The notes under the pieces were generated by a model. The model was not told where the DNA came from and did not search any database. It worked only from the letters and a program-made list of their open reading frames with translations. The position numbers were made by a program, and so were the translations under genes. A stretch of DNA of 22,569 bases from a virus: IMG/VR virus record IMGVR_UViG_3300018428_000214, positions 1-22,569 of that record. One strand, given 5' to 3'. Below are positions 21,943 through 22,569 of this stretch, piece by piece (position 1 is the stretch's first letter; each line of letters opens with the position of its first letter).

Positions 21943-22392
21943 TTAACCAGAGATCCTTAGAATCGCTGCTGTTGATGTTGGCGCTGGAAACTGAATAGTG
22001 AACGTTCCAGAAGTAGCTGTTTTATCTGCTCCAAAATCTAAAACACAAACTGATGCATTAGTTGTATCAGAAGATGTATTGTAAATTAAAGCACCTCTAG
22101 CTGTTAACGTCACTCCAGTGAATGATCTGTCTGCAAAATCACATCTTGCTACACCCGCTGAAATTGATGTTCCGTTATTAACAAGTAGTCCGCCACCTTG
22201 AGTGTACTGACCAGTGTTTCCAACTTGACCACCTGTGCTATCTCCAGGGTAAGCTGTAGTTGCAGAGTTTAGAGTTGCTGTAGAGATATAAAGAGCTAAC
22301 TTGAACTTGTCACCACCAGTTTGTTTGAAATTCATGTCAGCTTCTAAAAGCTGTTTTTTAAATGAATTACAAATTGCTTGTGTTATAGCCAT
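21943..22392 (-). CDS. Small virion-associated protein of marine phage type (149 aa)
   Basis: Complete gene of 149 codons with ATG preceded by a clear AAGGAG Shine-Dalgarno. The first 30 residues look helical (SFKKQLLEADMNF). The rest is rich in Ser, Thr, Gly and Ala with alternating hydrophobic residues, as in beta-sandwich virion proteins, ending with TFTIQFP and AAILRISG. There is no signal peptide, membrane segment or catalytic motif. Proteins of this look occur next to tail-fibre genes of marine podoviruses and siphoviruses, so a structural or decoration role is likely from position and composition. No biochemical function is known to me. It lies 19 nt upstream of the long fibre gene. 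Confidence 0.7.
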   Translation of the reverse strand: MAITQAICNSFKKQLLEADMNFKQTGGDKFKLALYISTATLNSATTAYPGDSTGGQVGNTGQYTQGGGLLVNNGTSISAGVARCDFADRSFTGVTLTARGALIYNTSSDTTNASVCVLDFGADKTATSGTFTIQFPAPTSTAAILRISG

Positions 22393-22409
22393 AGTTTTTT
22401 CTCCTTAAC

Positions 22410-22569
22410 TTATTTTCCGACTCGAGGAACACCTGATTGATATTCGTCTCGTCTTCTTCTTCCCATTTGCTCAATTGCAAATCCTTCAACCACCTGTTTA
22501 TACTTTTGTTCATATAATTGCAAGAGGTCTTGTGGGCCTTTTAGGAAGCCATAAGCTTCTACTAGGCAT
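22410..22569 (-). CDS. C-terminal end of an unidentified phage protein (partial)
   Basis: An open frame enters from the right edge and ends at a TAA at 22412-22410, giving the last 52 residues of a protein. The fragment reads as a helical, charged tail: LVEAYGFLKGP, then QDLLQLYEQKYKQVVEGFAI, then a basic GRRRRDEYQSG block ending VGK. I do not recognise a named family. A Leu/Gln-rich helix followed by an RRRRDEY tail fits the ends of small head-to-tail connector or adaptor proteins of marine phages, but this is only an impression. It is the first gene of the same-strand virion block, and its stop is 17 nt before the next start, where AAGGAG forms a good ribosome site. Confidence 0.7.
   Translation of the reverse strand, partial: CLVEAYGFLKGPQDLLQLYEQKYKQVVEGFAIEQMGRRRRDEYQSGVPRVGK

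Overview
The window looks like a contiguous piece of an AT-rich tailed-phage genome, most likely a marine virus of the pelagiphage/cyanophage kind seen in ocean metagenomes. Every gene I can support is on the minus strand, genes are packed with 1-44 nt overlaps or very short gaps, and several proteins carry marine-phage virion signatures: a fibre N-terminus with SGTWGQITNTN, the SRGAGSIKAFGL adhesin start, the MAHYAKV family, and an IPAMLSNNEFVFTADAVRAA tail. I see no rRNA, tRNA, integrase, transposase or CRISPR array. The host cannot be read from the sequence; a SAR11-like or other AT-rich marine bacterium is an inference from composition and gene families.

Layout in the direction of transcription, from the right edge to the left. 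(1) 22569-17917: the end of an unidentified head/tail-connector-like protein, a small virion protein, then a fibre module: a 485-aa fibre with a cupredoxin-like head and Trp-Gly triads, a 356-aa fibre, a Gly-rich adhesin-like protein and a MAHYAKV-family protein. (2) 17885-8923: a cassette of 12 overlapping genes with no gaps. It encodes eight predicted 2-oxoglutarate/Fe(II) oxygenases, two paralogous sulfotransferases, one NodU/CmcH-type carbamoyltransferase and one flavin-dependent tryptophan-halogenase-family enzyme. (3) 8877-5517: a large tail-nozzle/phage-stabilisation-like protein and small virion-associated proteins, including a 54-aa gene. (4) 5539-3647: two glycosyltransferases, the second split by an apparent one-base frameshift. 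(5) 3590-1: virion or internal proteins, ending in the N-terminal 305 residues of a larger protein that runs off the left edge.

The most notable element is region 2. Hydroxylation, sulfation, carbamoylation and halogenation are tailoring chemistries normally associated with secondary metabolites or surface glycans. Here they form one translationally coupled unit inside the virion gene block, directly after the fibre genes, with two glycosyltransferases downstream. My working hypothesis is that the set decorates a virion fibre, a virion-attached glycan or the host envelope. The substrate cannot be derived from sequence. The cassette is visibly more AT-rich in places than its flanks, and its first gene starts inside a perfect hairpin next to a TATAAT box, which suggests acquisition as a block and possibly separate control.
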